Below the pieces are notes generated by a model. It had not been told where the DNA came from and did no database searches. It saw only the letters and a program-made list of their open reading frames with translations. The translations under genes were made by a program, and so were the position numbers. Shown here piece after piece: positions 17,727 to 27,104 of a DNA stretch of 64,000 bases (its first letter is position 1; each line of letters begins with the position of its first letter). Source of the stretch: Dyadobacter psychrotolerans (GTDB lineage: Bacteria > Bacteroidota > Bacteroidia > Cytophagales > Spirosomataceae); NCBI RefSeq assembly GCF_004349265.1, contig NZ_SMFL01000002.1, positions 62,001-126,000 of the forward strand. Reading direction: 5' to 3'.

Positions 17727-18221
17727 TCACTCAATTTCGTCCGTTCGTTTATATTCTACTGTTTCGTGCCACGCTTTTTTGGGTCTGCTGGCTGGATAAC
17801 CATTTTCCAAACGATATTTTTTGCGTTCTTCGGTAAAGTTCCACCAGGTTTTTTTTGTGTCATTTGTATTTGCGTAGTTTACAACCAACCTGAATTGGTC
17901 TTCAACGCAAGGGTCTACCCAAAATCCTTTTTTTTGTTCGTAATCGTCTGTCAGTTTGGCTCCGTCTTTGTTTTTTAATTCGTTGAGTGAATAATAACCT
18001 AAAAACACAAGGTCTTCGGCAAATTTTATTCCTATTGACGGAACGGACTGAAATTCTGCCAACGCATAAATTTCTCTCGCTCGTTCAGTTGTAGCGTTTA
18101 GGATCACTTCCAACTCGTCAGTTGCGAAGTCAGGAATATTGGCAATTTTGATTTTGTTCTTTCTCAAATTCGCTTTTTCAATATCCGTCAGTGGCAGTTT
18201 GATGTTTATCTTATTTTTCAT
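17727..18221 (-). CDS. Cdd1-like helix-hairpin-helix protein
   Basis: A 164-residue protein. Residues about 25-85 contain a helix-hairpin-helix-like segment (FQSVPSIGIKFAEDLVFLGYYSLNELKNKDGAKL) typical of the pathogenicity-locus Cdd1 family, which is related to the helix-hairpin-helix units of DNA-binding proteins; WVDPCVEDQFRLVVNYAN follows as in that family. The biological role is unknown. The gene is the first one past the last attC-like site of the adjacent array and points the same way, so it could be either the resident flanking gene or a terminal cassette that lost its own palindrome. Confidence 0.8.
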   Translation of the reverse strand: MKNKINIKLPLTDIEKANLRKNKIKIANIPDFATDELEVILNATTERAREIYALAEFQSVPSIGIKFAEDLVFLGYYSLNELKNKDGAKLTDDYEQKKGFWVDPCVEDQFRLVVNYANTNDTKKTWWNFTEERKKYRLENGYPASRPKKAWHETVEYKRTDEIE

Positions 18222-18322
18222 CTTTGGTAAAACTTACTTATCCAATGGTGCTCTTAAAAATAATTATAGGATTTTTAGTTTTTATCCTGTCCGTTTATGA
18301 ACGCTTTGTCCTGTGGGGGCGG

Positions 18323-18462
18323 GAGTTAACGTATTGCGGGCTTTGTTTTGTGGTGGGAATCAAGGAATGTCAGCCCAACCCGTAACCAAAAGTTAAATTG
18401 AAAAAATGAAGATGAGCCATTTTTCGTCAGCTCACCATAACACAAAAACCCATGTTGGTGGT
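18323..18462 (-). repeat. attC-like palindrome A (end of cassette 4)
   Basis: Minus strand: 5' arm CCACCAACATGGG, then GTGTTATGGTGAGCTGACG; 3' arm CACCACAAAACAAAGCCC and junction ATACG/TTAAC. It overlaps the stop codon of the cassette gene by one base. It is the most diverged of the four and the last one in the array. Confidence 0.65.
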
Positions 18463-19133
18463 TAGTGCTTGTCAGCAGAGGCAGGCAATATATTTTCTGC
18501 AATTGTTTTGTTACCTTGAGAAATAGTAAAATAATAATTTTCTATTACGTTATTTCTCAACAAGTTACCTGGTATCGTCTTGATAGCCAAATATGGGTCA
18601 ACAACGTCTGCGTACAAAGTCATTTCACCACTACCAATATCTCCATCATCGCAACGTCCGTTTCCTGTCCACCCAAGATGTTCAGTTATAAAATTTCTAT
18701 ACTTTTCTCGTATGTCAAGGTCTTCTGTTGTCCCCCAAGTTTTTAATTTGAAAGTAATAGCCAAGGTAAATTGCTTTTCATTAGATATTTCTGAAAATCC
18801 TTCTTTGATTTTGTCTGCAATTAGAGAATTTATAGAGTCTTTTAAGTTTGAAATGTTGTCTGATGATACAGTTCTTTGTTCTCCATAAGTACCCATTATC
18901 CCCCAATGAACTACTGCGGTTTTGTCGTCATTATTCCAGGTTTCCCAATAGGAAACTCCATCAGTATTTTTCTTATACAGCCTAAATAAAATTTGGTCTC
19001 GGCTATCAAAATAATTTTTCAATACTAATTTTTTTGTCGGCTTGTTTTTAGAATTAGAGGTTTGTCCGCAACTGGAAAGTGCAGAAGTAATAACGGTGAG
19101 AATAAGAAAGTTTAGTTTTAAAAATCTTGTCAT
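18462..19133 (-). CDS. Cassette 4: predicted lipoprotein with WGR-like region
   Basis: A 223-residue protein if started at ATG 19133, which gives a lipoprotein signal (MTRFLKLNFLILTVITSALS followed by SC at the lipobox, cysteine about residue 22). The longer frame would run into the upstream palindrome, so it is rejected. Residues about 45-100 (ILFRLYKKNTDGVSYWETW and VVHWGIMGTYGEQ) faintly resemble a WGR domain, but the arginine of the motif is replaced by isoleucine. The rest is unrecognised. It is the gene of the fourth cassette in the integron-like array and is A+T-rich. Confidence 0.75.
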   Translation of the reverse strand: MTRFLKLNFLILTVITSALSSCGQTSNSKNKPTKKLVLKNYFDSRDQILFRLYKKNTDGVSYWETWNNDDKTAVVHWGIMGTYGEQRTVSSDNISNLKDSINSLIADKIKEGFSEISNEKQFTLAITFKLKTWGTTEDLDIREKYRNFITEHLGWTGNGRCDDGDIGSGEMTLYADVVDPYLAIKTIPGNLLRNNVIENYYFTISQGNKTIAENILPASADKH

Positions 19134-19155
19134 AGTCGAATGGTCGTTTAGCATT

Positions 19156-19308
19156 ACTGCCAACGTTGAAGCGTTGGCCTTGTGGCACATATAGCATTCC
19201 GTCAGCCGAATATAGTACAAAAGTTAACCGGGTCGCCGGTGCGATAGTAGTACAGCTTTTGAGCCTATATTCGTCAGCCGCCATAATGCCAATGCAATGT
19301 TGGTGGCT
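19156..19308 (-). repeat. attC-like palindrome B (end of cassette 3)
   Basis: Minus strand: 5' arm GCCACCAACATTGC then TTGGCATTATGGCGGCTGACG; 3' arm GCCACAAGGCCAACGC and junction CAACG/TTGGCAGT. The arms pair through CCAAC/GTTGG, TTGGC/GCCAA-like boxes and TGGC/GCCA. It lies 34 bp after the stop of the cassette gene. Confidence 0.75.
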
Positions 19309-19342
19309 GCCTTAATGTCCGTCCGAAGGTGTGATGCTTCGA

Positions 19343-19915
19343 TCATTTCAGCCCTCCAAATATATTTGATAATTCAATCTCCTTTGTATGTAACTCGGCT
19401 TCGTCTTTCGGCTTTGAAAAAAGGTTTCGAAACTTTTGCCAAGCACTTGTCTTGGTAAAGTAAATTGTATTGGGATAACTCTCTTGGTCGCTGTCATAGT
19501 CCATGAACACCTCTGATTTTATAAGGTGTCCGTCTTTGAAGTATTGAATCTCTTTACCTTTTAGACCTTCTCTAAGTTGTTTATCAATAGCTTGAACGTT
19601 AATGTCAATAAATTCAAGTCCTGGTCCACCGTAAGATTGTCCAGAAGAAAAGTCGTAGCGATAAAAATATTCAACTTCCTGTTGTCTGTTATACCCTTCT
19701 GTCAGCGGATTTTCAAATTTCCAGTAGATGAGTGTCTCGTCTAAATAGCCAACTTTGATTTCAGTTTTATCACTCTTGTCAAGTGGAACATATTTTTCAA
19801 TAATTGTTTGTCCGTGTAATCCCACTTGAATACGGTCATACTTTTTTGTCTCCTCAAATGTCGTTTTGAAGTAATCCTTCCAATTATCATAGTCGTGCCT
19901 GTTTAACTTAATCAT
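19343..19915 (-). CDS. Cassette 3: unknown cytosolic protein
   Basis: A 190-residue protein when started at ATG 19915 (MIKLNRHDYDNWKDYFKTT); an ATG six bases earlier is equally possible. No signal peptide or membrane helix is seen. The sequence is polar with many aromatic residues (VEYFYRYDFSSGQSYGGPGLEFIDI) and I do not recognise a family. A short C-terminal segment is charged. It is the gene of the third cassette; single genes of unknown function are the usual content of integron arrays. Confidence 0.75.
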   Translation of the reverse strand: MIKLNRHDYDNWKDYFKTTFEETKKYDRIQVGLHGQTIIEKYVPLDKSDKTEIKVGYLDETLIYWKFENPLTEGYNRQQEVEYFYRYDFSSGQSYGGPGLEFIDINVQAIDKQLREGLKGKEIQYFKDGHLIKSEVFMDYDSDQESYPNTIYFTKTSAWQKFRNLFSKPKDEAELHTKEIELSNIFGGLK

Positions 19916-19962
19916 TGTCATTATTAATACTCCAGTTGAGGTTTGCATGGTGGTCAAAGGTT

Positions 19963-20098
19963 GCGGCTAACGTTTTGGGGCTTGGCGATGTGGCGGAAAT
20001 CGAAGCACAAAATTTCAGTTTTGTGGAAAAGTTTAATCGAAGAACTGAAATTGAATTTAGCACATCAGCCGCCATATTGCCAAACCGATGTTAGCGGT
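19963..20098 (-). repeat. attC-like palindrome C (end of cassette 2)
   Basis: The best-formed copy. Minus strand: ACCGCTAAC, GGTTTGGC and TGGCGG pair with CCGCCA, GCCAAGCC and GTTAGC, in the order expected for R and L boxes of an attC site. An inner stem (CAATTTCAGTT with AACTGAAATTTTG) caps it. The junction reads AAACG/TTAGCCGC. The 5' arm ACCGCTAA is the exact reverse complement of the first 8 bases of cassette 2. Confidence 0.8.
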
Positions 20099-20133
20099 TC
20101 GGCTTTTTGTCTTATTCGTTATCTCTTTCATTA

Positions 20134-20922
20134 TCAAATCGTCCTATGTTGGTCAGCTAAACAAGGTTCTGCATATCCAATTATTTCATTTTGTTCTAAT
20201 TCGTCAAGATTTTGTTTTATTAATTTGTAGTCAATCAAAGCTGGAATTTCCATTGAAAAATATCCGTCATTAACTTTTTCCGAAACACAACCAAGGTCTT
20301 CAAATTTATTTCGAATAGAATTTATGTCTGTTGATTTGTCCATAAGCACAACTTGTATTGTTGAGTTACCTGAAAATTCTACGGTTTTTCTATATGTCAG
20401 CATTTGTTGCTGTTGGTCAAATTCCGCAAATACAACGTCGTCAGAAGCGACAAGTGGTGCATAGAATGGAATATTGTCAAGTTTATAAAGCCCTTTGCTC
20501 TTGTCAACAATTGTAGCCCACAAAGTTTCAACCATTTCTTCGTCAAAAATGTCACTATGAAATTGAAATAATATCTTCACGTTGTAGTCTTTCATATTCA
20601 TTGTTTTGCTTCTGTACTTTTCTACAAACTCTTTGGCATCTCTCATATTTTCTGGGTAATTAACCAAGGTTTCAAGCTTTATAAAACCATTTACTGTTTT
20701 GGTCACATTTTCGTATATGTGCTGATAATAAAATCCATTGTCAATTAGAAACCTAATAGTCTCCCATTTTTTGTCTTCGGTCTTTTTGGGAGGCCGAAAT
20801 CTATGTGGTAAAAGTGTCATTGGCTTACCACATTCTGAACAAGGATAAGTTAATTCAGAAACGCTGTCAAAAGGTCTGTTAAGTGATATTTTACATTCTA
20901 AACAAACTTTTTTATGTCCCAT
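20134..20922 (-). CDS. Cassette 2: zinc-ribbon and DUF4265-like protein
   Basis: A 262-residue protein. The N terminus has four cysteines as CLEC and CSEC pairs (residues about 8-32), a likely zinc ribbon. A middle region of about 80 residues is helical. Residues about 120-215 fit DUF4265: EEMVETLWATIVDKSKGLYKLDNIPFYAP then DDVVFAEFDQ and TVEFSGNSTIQVVL. DUF4265 is uncharacterised; its members are frequent in accessory regions. The gene is the second cassette of the array; its start at 20922 sits 38 bp after the proposed insertion junction. Confidence 0.8.
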   Translation of the reverse strand: MGHKKVCLECKISLNRPFDSVSELTYPCSECGKPMTLLPHRFRPPKKTEDKKWETIRFLIDNGFYYQHIYENVTKTVNGFIKLETLVNYPENMRDAKEFVEKYRSKTMNMKDYNVKILFQFHSDIFDEEMVETLWATIVDKSKGLYKLDNIPFYAPLVASDDVVFAEFDQQQQMLTYRKTVEFSGNSTIQVVLMDKSTDINSIRNKFEDLGCVSEKVNDGYFSMEIPALIDYKLIKQNLDELEQNEIIGYAEPCLADQHRTI

Positions 20923-20950
20923 TGTTTATTGTATGGTGTCGTTCTAAGCT

Positions 20951-21087
20951 GACCGCTAACGTTTCGGGCTTGGCGTTGTAGGGGAAATAGAATTCCGTCA
21001 GCCAAACTACAACAAAAAGCCAAATTGAAAAACGAAAGATAAGGATTTGTTCGTCCGCCCTTATAACGCCAAACCCTTGTTGGCAGT
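20951..21087 (-). repeat. attC-like palindrome D (end of cassette 1)
   Basis: Minus strand: TACTGCCAAC, then AAGGGTTTGGCGTTATAAGGG pairing with CCCTACAACGCCAAGCCC, and junction GAAACG/TTAGCGGT. The 5' arm TACTGCCAA is the exact reverse complement of the first 9 bases of cassette 1. It begins 8 bp after the stop of the cassette gene. Confidence 0.8.
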
Positions 21088-21094
21088 AGTGCTA

Positions 21095-21718
21095 CTAGTC
21101 AATGTAAGGGTCCATAAGTCCTTGTGACTTGTGTCCTTGCTTTGCTGATAATTGTCCTTTGTTTATACTTGTACTTATTTCGTTTGAATAAATGTAATGC
21201 CCTTTTGAGATTGCAAGTCTGTACCTTATTTTGGTCTTAATTTTTCCCGTAAACTTTGGAATTACAAAAATCCAAAATTGATTTGTCTTTATGTAAATGT
21301 TGTGATAACTATTTCCACACCAACTACTCGGTAAATATTCAATAGGTTTCCATTCATTTTTGTAAAAAGCTTCAGCAACAACGGAAAGTCTGCTGTCCGA
21401 AGCTTCAAGCCTTAATATCGTATCAGATTTATTTCCCAAATACAAATTGTAAGCATTGAATTTGTCAGCAATTGTTATAGTTTTCGCTGTGTCGATTTTT
21501 AAAAATATCCCTGTCTCACTAAAAATCAAACTGTCGTTAATTTGTTTTGCAAAGTTGTCCGAAGTGCCAAAACCGCCTGCTGCTGTTGAGTCTTCAATAC
21601 TTGACTTCGCATAGATTTGACCTCGAAGTTTATAATTAATGTTCAAGTCCTTCTTTGTCTGTCCAAAAGAAGATAAGTTGAGTATTATTAAAGCAAATGT
21701 CAAAATGTGATATTTCAT
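21095..21718 (-). CDS. Cassette 1: exported protein of unknown function
   Basis: A 207-residue protein with a signal peptide (MKYHILTFALIILNLSSFG, cleavage before QTKKD). The mature part is mainly beta-strand-like and ends in a lysine- and glutamine-rich tail. I do not recognise the family. It begins 26 bp after the proposed attI junction, so it is the cassette nearest the recombinase and would be the most recently acquired in integron logic. It is A+T-rich relative to flanking chromosome. Confidence 0.75.
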   Translation of the reverse strand: MKYHILTFALIILNLSSFGQTKKDLNINYKLRGQIYAKSSIEDSTAAGGFGTSDNFAKQINDSLIFSETGIFLKIDTAKTITIADKFNAYNLYLGNKSDTILRLEASDSRLSVVAEAFYKNEWKPIEYLPSSWCGNSYHNIYIKTNQFWIFVIPKFTGKIKTKIRYRLAISKGHYIYSNEISTSINKGQLSAKQGHKSQGLMDPYID

Positions 21719-21736
21719 AATCGGTGTCTTTGCTTA

Positions 21737-21843
21737 CTGCCAACTCCGTAATATACGAAAGTTTTGTAGTACTCTTTGTATTTATTTAATATATATCAAT
21801 AAATAATATAACTATTATAAGAATTGTTGCCAAGTAATTACGG
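21737..21843 (-). other. Candidate attI-like recombination site
   Basis: Between recombinase and first cassette, the minus strand carries CGGAG/TTGGCAGTA, which has the same G/TT junction and the same seven bases as the array junction B. An inverted pair CCGTAAT (21746-21752) and ATTACGG (21837-21843) flanks a very A+T-rich spacer. The full two-arm attC structure is missing, as expected for a primary site. Position is inferred from junction logic. Confidence 0.5.
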
Positions 21844-21871
21844 CTCCTATTGCAAGTTACAAGGCATTACT

Positions 21872-22957
21872 TTATTCTTTTTTCAAATGTAACTGATCGA
21901 ACGGACTTTCAATTTTTTCTATCTTTAAATTGCTTACATGGGTGTAACGCATGGTAGTCTGTATATCATTATGACCGAGTAACTCCTGTATCAATTTTAT
22001 GTCGGTTCCTCTTTCGTGTAAGTGAGTTGCGTAGCTGTGTCTTAGGCTGTGAAAAGTAACAGGTTGTATGATTTTAGCTTTATTTTTTGCTCGCTGGAAT
22101 ATTTGCTGAAGGCTTCGGGTACTGTAACGTTCATCTTTATACTGACCCTCAAAAAGCCAGTCGCCCGGTTTGTACGATGCATAGTATTTTCTGAGCAGGT
22201 CTAAAATTCCAGGCGACAAAACTACTGTTCGATCTTTCTTGCCTTTGGCACCCTTGATATTGATCACCATCCGTTCTGAATGAATATCTCTGATTTTAAG
22301 ATTGACAACTTCACTCACTCTCAGTCCGCCCGAATAAGCCAGGAAAAGCATTGTTTTATGCTTTAGATTTTCTAGTTGGCAAAATAAGCGTTCAATCTGA
22401 CTGATTGCCAATACATTAGGCAAGATAACTCTCTTCTTCGGCCGAGGAATTTCTATAAAGACCTTTGGCCGCTTCAAAACTTGCTCAAAGAAGAATTTAA
22501 CCGCATTCATTCGGCTGTGTATCGTATTTTCTGTGAGCTTAAGGGTATTGATACAGTACAAAAAATAATTGCGTAGCTGTTCCGGTTCTAAATTATTTAC
22601 TTGTTTATCTTTGATGATATACAGCAGCTGCGCGAATTCGTTGATGTAGGTTCTTATCGTACTCGGACTGTACGCTTTCAGTTGCAGGGTTTCTATGTAA
22701 AGCCGGAGTGCAGGTTGATTTACGTCAGAAATATGTGCCATCACTTCTTTTCCGGCCAGAGGTTTCGGCTCTAATCCAAATTTTTGTCGATAGTGATGGC
22801 TATCTGCTACATACCACGCCTTTTGGGAGTTGCTCCATTTGGCACCGGTTAGCTTTCTGGCTCTTTCATTTAGTTCAGTGTTGTAATCAAACCGAATAAA
22901 TATCACTTCTTTACCGCTGTGGACAGCAATTTCATATTTAATGCTATTGTTGATCAT
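21872..22957 (-). CDS. Tyrosine recombinase of the integron-like locus
   Basis: A 361-residue site-specific recombinase. The catalytic residues are R213 (SGGLRVSEVV), probably K241 in the KGAKGKKDR loop, H303 and R306 (HSLRH), H329 (LLGHND) and the nucleophile Y338 (MRYTH). A SAM-like core-binding domain spans about residues 75-165. The first 65 residues form an extra domain containing KWSNSQKAWYV that XerC/XerD lack. I do not see the extra segment that IntI integrases have between the arginine and HxxR boxes. It overlaps ssb by 14 bp and points toward the cassettes, opposite to the usual integron layout. A role in moving the cassettes is inferred. Confidence 0.9.
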   Translation of the reverse strand: MINNSIKYEIAVHSGKEVIFIRFDYNTELNERARKLTGAKWSNSQKAWYVADSHHYRQKFGLEPKPLAGKEVMAHISDVNQPALRLYIETLQLKAYSPSTIRTYINEFAQLLYIIKDKQVNNLEPEQLRNYFLYCINTLKLTENTIHSRMNAVKFFFEQVLKRPKVFIEIPRPKKRVILPNVLAISQIERLFCQLENLKHKTMLFLAYSGGLRVSEVVNLKIRDIHSERMVINIKGAKGKKDRTVVLSPGILDLLRKYYASYKPGDWLFEGQYKDERYSTRSLQQIFQRAKNKAKIIQPVTFHSLRHSYATHLHERGTDIKLIQELLGHNDIQTTMRYTHVSNLKIEKIESPFDQLHLKKE

Positions 22958-23318
22958 GACTTGCGCTGTTTATGGGTGAGGCATCCGTTTTCTTGTCTAA
23001 CATAATCAGCTTGTCGGCAATGATCTCGGTGACCTGTTTCCTGGTTCCGTCGTTGCTGTCATAAGTTCGGGTTTTTAGTTTCCCTTCTATGTATACGAAG
23101 CTGCCTTTTCGGAGATATTTGTCAGCCAGCTCGGCTAACCCTCTCCACAATATGACAGAGTGCCAGTCGGTGTGTACATGTTGTTTTCCGGCATTGTCTC
23201 TAAATGTTTCGGTAGTTGCCAAAGCTATTTTGGCGACAGATATGTTGTCCTGTAAGTGTTTTATTTCAGGATCTTTACCCAAATTCCCTATGAGAGATAC
23301 TTTATTTAGTGTTTTCAT
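22944..23318 (-). CDS. ssb: Single-stranded DNA-binding protein
   Basis: A 124-residue SSB with the OB-fold pattern: LNKVSLIGNLGKDPEIKHL at the start, WHSVILWRGLAELADKYLRKGSFVYIEGKL in the middle and QVTEIIADKLIML at the end. The acidic C-terminal tip for partner binding seen in housekeeping SSBs is absent; the tail is short (SASHDQQ). This suggests an accessory copy. Its stop codon lies inside the start region of the recombinase gene (14-bp overlap), so the two are surely translated from one message. In integrons attC sites recombine as folded single strands, and SSB affects their folding, so a functional link is plausible. Confidence 0.93.
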   Translation of the reverse strand: MKTLNKVSLIGNLGKDPEIKHLQDNISVAKIALATTETFRDNAGKQHVHTDWHSVILWRGLAELADKYLRKGSFVYIEGKLKTRTYDSNDGTRKQVTEIIADKLIMLDKKTDASPINSASHDQQ

Positions 23319-23433
23319 GAATAATTATAGTGTGTGTTAAATGATTGCTTTTTTCAAATAAGCAGTGTAAAGCTAATAAAATTGTCAAATCTCCATGACC
23401 AAACTCTTTTTGGTTTATCGAATTTAATCCTAA

Positions 23434-23473
23434 CAAAAAAAGGGACATCCCGAAAAACTCGAGACATCCCTTT
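23434..23473 (-). terminator. Terminator of katG
   Basis: On the minus strand AAAGGGA (complement of 23467-23473) pairs with TCCCTTT (complement of 23439-23445), followed by a run of seven T. It lies 24 bp after the katG stop. Confidence 0.8.
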
Positions 23474-23496
23474 CCAAAACAATATTACTTTAAAAA

Positions 23497-26007
<2,511 letters not shown>

Positions 26008-26018
26008 TCAGACAAAAA

Positions 26019-26510
26019 TTAATCCAATTTCCATTTCGGTCTTTCGAAGTGGCAGGTATATCCACCGGGATTCTTTTGCAGATAATCCTGATGTTCAACT
26101 TCTGCATTCCAGAAATCGCCCGCCGGAACAACTTCTGTGACTACTTTTCCCGGCCATACTCCGGAAGCGTCCATTTCTGCTATCAGATCGTTGGCGGTAT
26201 CGCGCTGTGATTCATCCAAATAAAAAATAGCCGAGCGATAAGATAATCCAATGTCATTTCCCTGACGATTTTTGGTTGTCGGGTCGTGGATCTGGAAGAA
26301 ATATTCAAGCAATCCACGATAAGTCAGTTTTGCAGGATCAAATGTGACCTCAATTCCCTCTGCGTGCGTTCCGTGGTTACGGTAGGTTGCATTAGGTACA
26401 TCGCCGCCAGTGTAACCTACCACTGTTGTAATTACGCCCGGGTAGTGTCTGATCAATTCTTCTACTCCCCAAAAGCAACCACCTGCCAAAATGGCTTTTT
26501 CAGTATTCAT
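26019..26510 (-). CDS. msrA: Peptide-methionine (S)-S-oxide reductase
   Basis: A 163-residue MsrA when started at ATG 26510 ([15 protein letters not shown]). The catalytic GCFWGVEE motif is at residues 11-18 with C12 as nucleophile, followed by [24 protein letters not shown], typical of the family. It repairs oxidised methionine in proteins. The C-terminal resolving cysteine is TCHFERP near the end. The 31 residues encoded upstream in frame are not family-like. It lies upstream of katG with its own terminator. Confidence 0.97.
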   Translation of the reverse strand: MNTEKAILAGGCFWGVEELIRHYPGVITTVVGYTGGDVPNATYRNHGTHAEGIEVTFDPAKLTYRGLLEYFFQIHDPTTKNRQGNDIGLSYRSAIFYLDESQRDTANDLIAEMDASGVWPGKVVTEVVPAGDFWNAEVEHQDYLQKNPGGYTCHFERPKWKLD

Positions 26511-26879
26511 ATAATTTGTTTTTTGATGTAGTAAAGTGAAGGTACAAATTCTGTGCCCTATACAGTCACCAACACATTTTATGCTGAAATGGTTAAATCT
26601 CAACTGCGATTGCTAGCGTTGCAGATTGAGGGAGACACATGCCGGTTTACGAACAAGCTATTTTATCTGACCGAATTGCCGCTCCGGCTGACAAAATTCT
26701 CATTTTAGCCGGAATTTTTCAGAAACAGGCTTTCTGCGGTTTTATCCATCAATGACCTGCATTGATCACATCATGCCGACCGTTGATCACAACAAATTTT
26801 ATGTAGCAATTTGATCGTGCACCTTTGTTTTGTCATCACGGACAAAGTTTCATTCAAACACATAAAACAATTCAAAATC
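26511..26879. other. Intergenic region with repeated TTGATCAC
   Basis: A 369-bp region between divergent msrA and the small lipoprotein gene. It has two direct TTGATCAC boxes at 26762-26769 and 26783-26790, spaced 21 bp start to start (two helical turns), and a related TTTGATCG near 26810. This could be a regulator binding region. No other gene is supported. Confidence 0.4.
26762..26790. promoter_or_regulatory. Two direct TTGATCAC boxes
   Basis: TTGATCAC occurs at 26762-26769 and 26783-26790; each contains the palindrome TGATCA. The spacing of 21 bp puts both on the same helix face, about 90 bp before the next gene. Regulator unknown. Confidence 0.35.
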
Positions 26880-27062
26880 ATGAAAACGACGATCAAATTA
26901 TTCGCAGTGTTATGTACAGCTTCATTTCTTTTCAGCTGCCAGGAGCCGGAAGTTACACCGGTTTCCAATCAAGTTAAAGAAACAAGCGGCACGCCCCGGG
27001 AAAACATCACAGATATGTCCGTAAAAGAAAATGTTAGCCGGCCCGAAGAAGTTACCTTTTAA
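26880..27062 (+). CDS. Small predicted lipoprotein
   Basis: A 60-residue protein from ATG 26880. A lipoprotein signal is clear: MKTTIKLFAVLCTASFLFS then C, giving a mature protein of about 40 residues rich in Glu, Thr and Val. No family is recognised. It is followed 42 bp later by another small membrane gene, so the two may form an operon. Confidence 0.65.
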   Translation: MKTTIKLFAVLCTASFLFSCQEPEVTPVSNQVKETSGTPRENITDMSVKENVSRPEEVTF

Positions 27063-27104
27063 GCGAAATTTCCTTAAAACTGATCATCCGTAAAATTCAA
27101 AAAC

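Larger units (their letters stand above)
18323..23318 (-). mobile_element. Integron-like locus: ssb, tyrosine recombinase and four gene cassettes
   Basis: From right to left the locus consists of ssb, an overlapping tyrosine recombinase gene, an attI-like junction at about 21737-21760, and four cassettes with the proposed borders 20960-21743, 19971-20959, 19164-19970 and 18330-19163. Each cassette has one minus-strand gene followed by a 136-153 bp palindrome. On the minus strand the right junction of each palindrome reads ACG/TT. Cassettes 1 and 2 begin with 9 and 8 bases exactly complementary to the 5' arm of their own palindromes, cassettes 3 and 4 match at 5/8 and 6/8. The genes are A+T-rich compared with neighbours. 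I infer an integron-like array; activity is not shown. Confidence 0.75.

Noticed and set aside
18462..19220. Longer start for the cassette 4 gene
   Set aside because: The extra 29 residues would be encoded within the upstream palindrome and hide a clear lipoprotein signal starting at 19133.
18323..21087. Repeated palindromes as a CRISPR array or simple REP elements
   Set aside because: The units are 136-153 bp with gene-length spacers, similar arms but divergent centres, and each follows a gene in the same orientation. This fits attC-like sites better than CRISPR or REP.
21872..22957. Recombinase as housekeeping XerC/XerD or a prophage integrase
   Set aside because: It has an extra N-terminal domain, overlaps ssb and borders a cassette array; no phage structural genes, tRNA target or dif-like site was seen.
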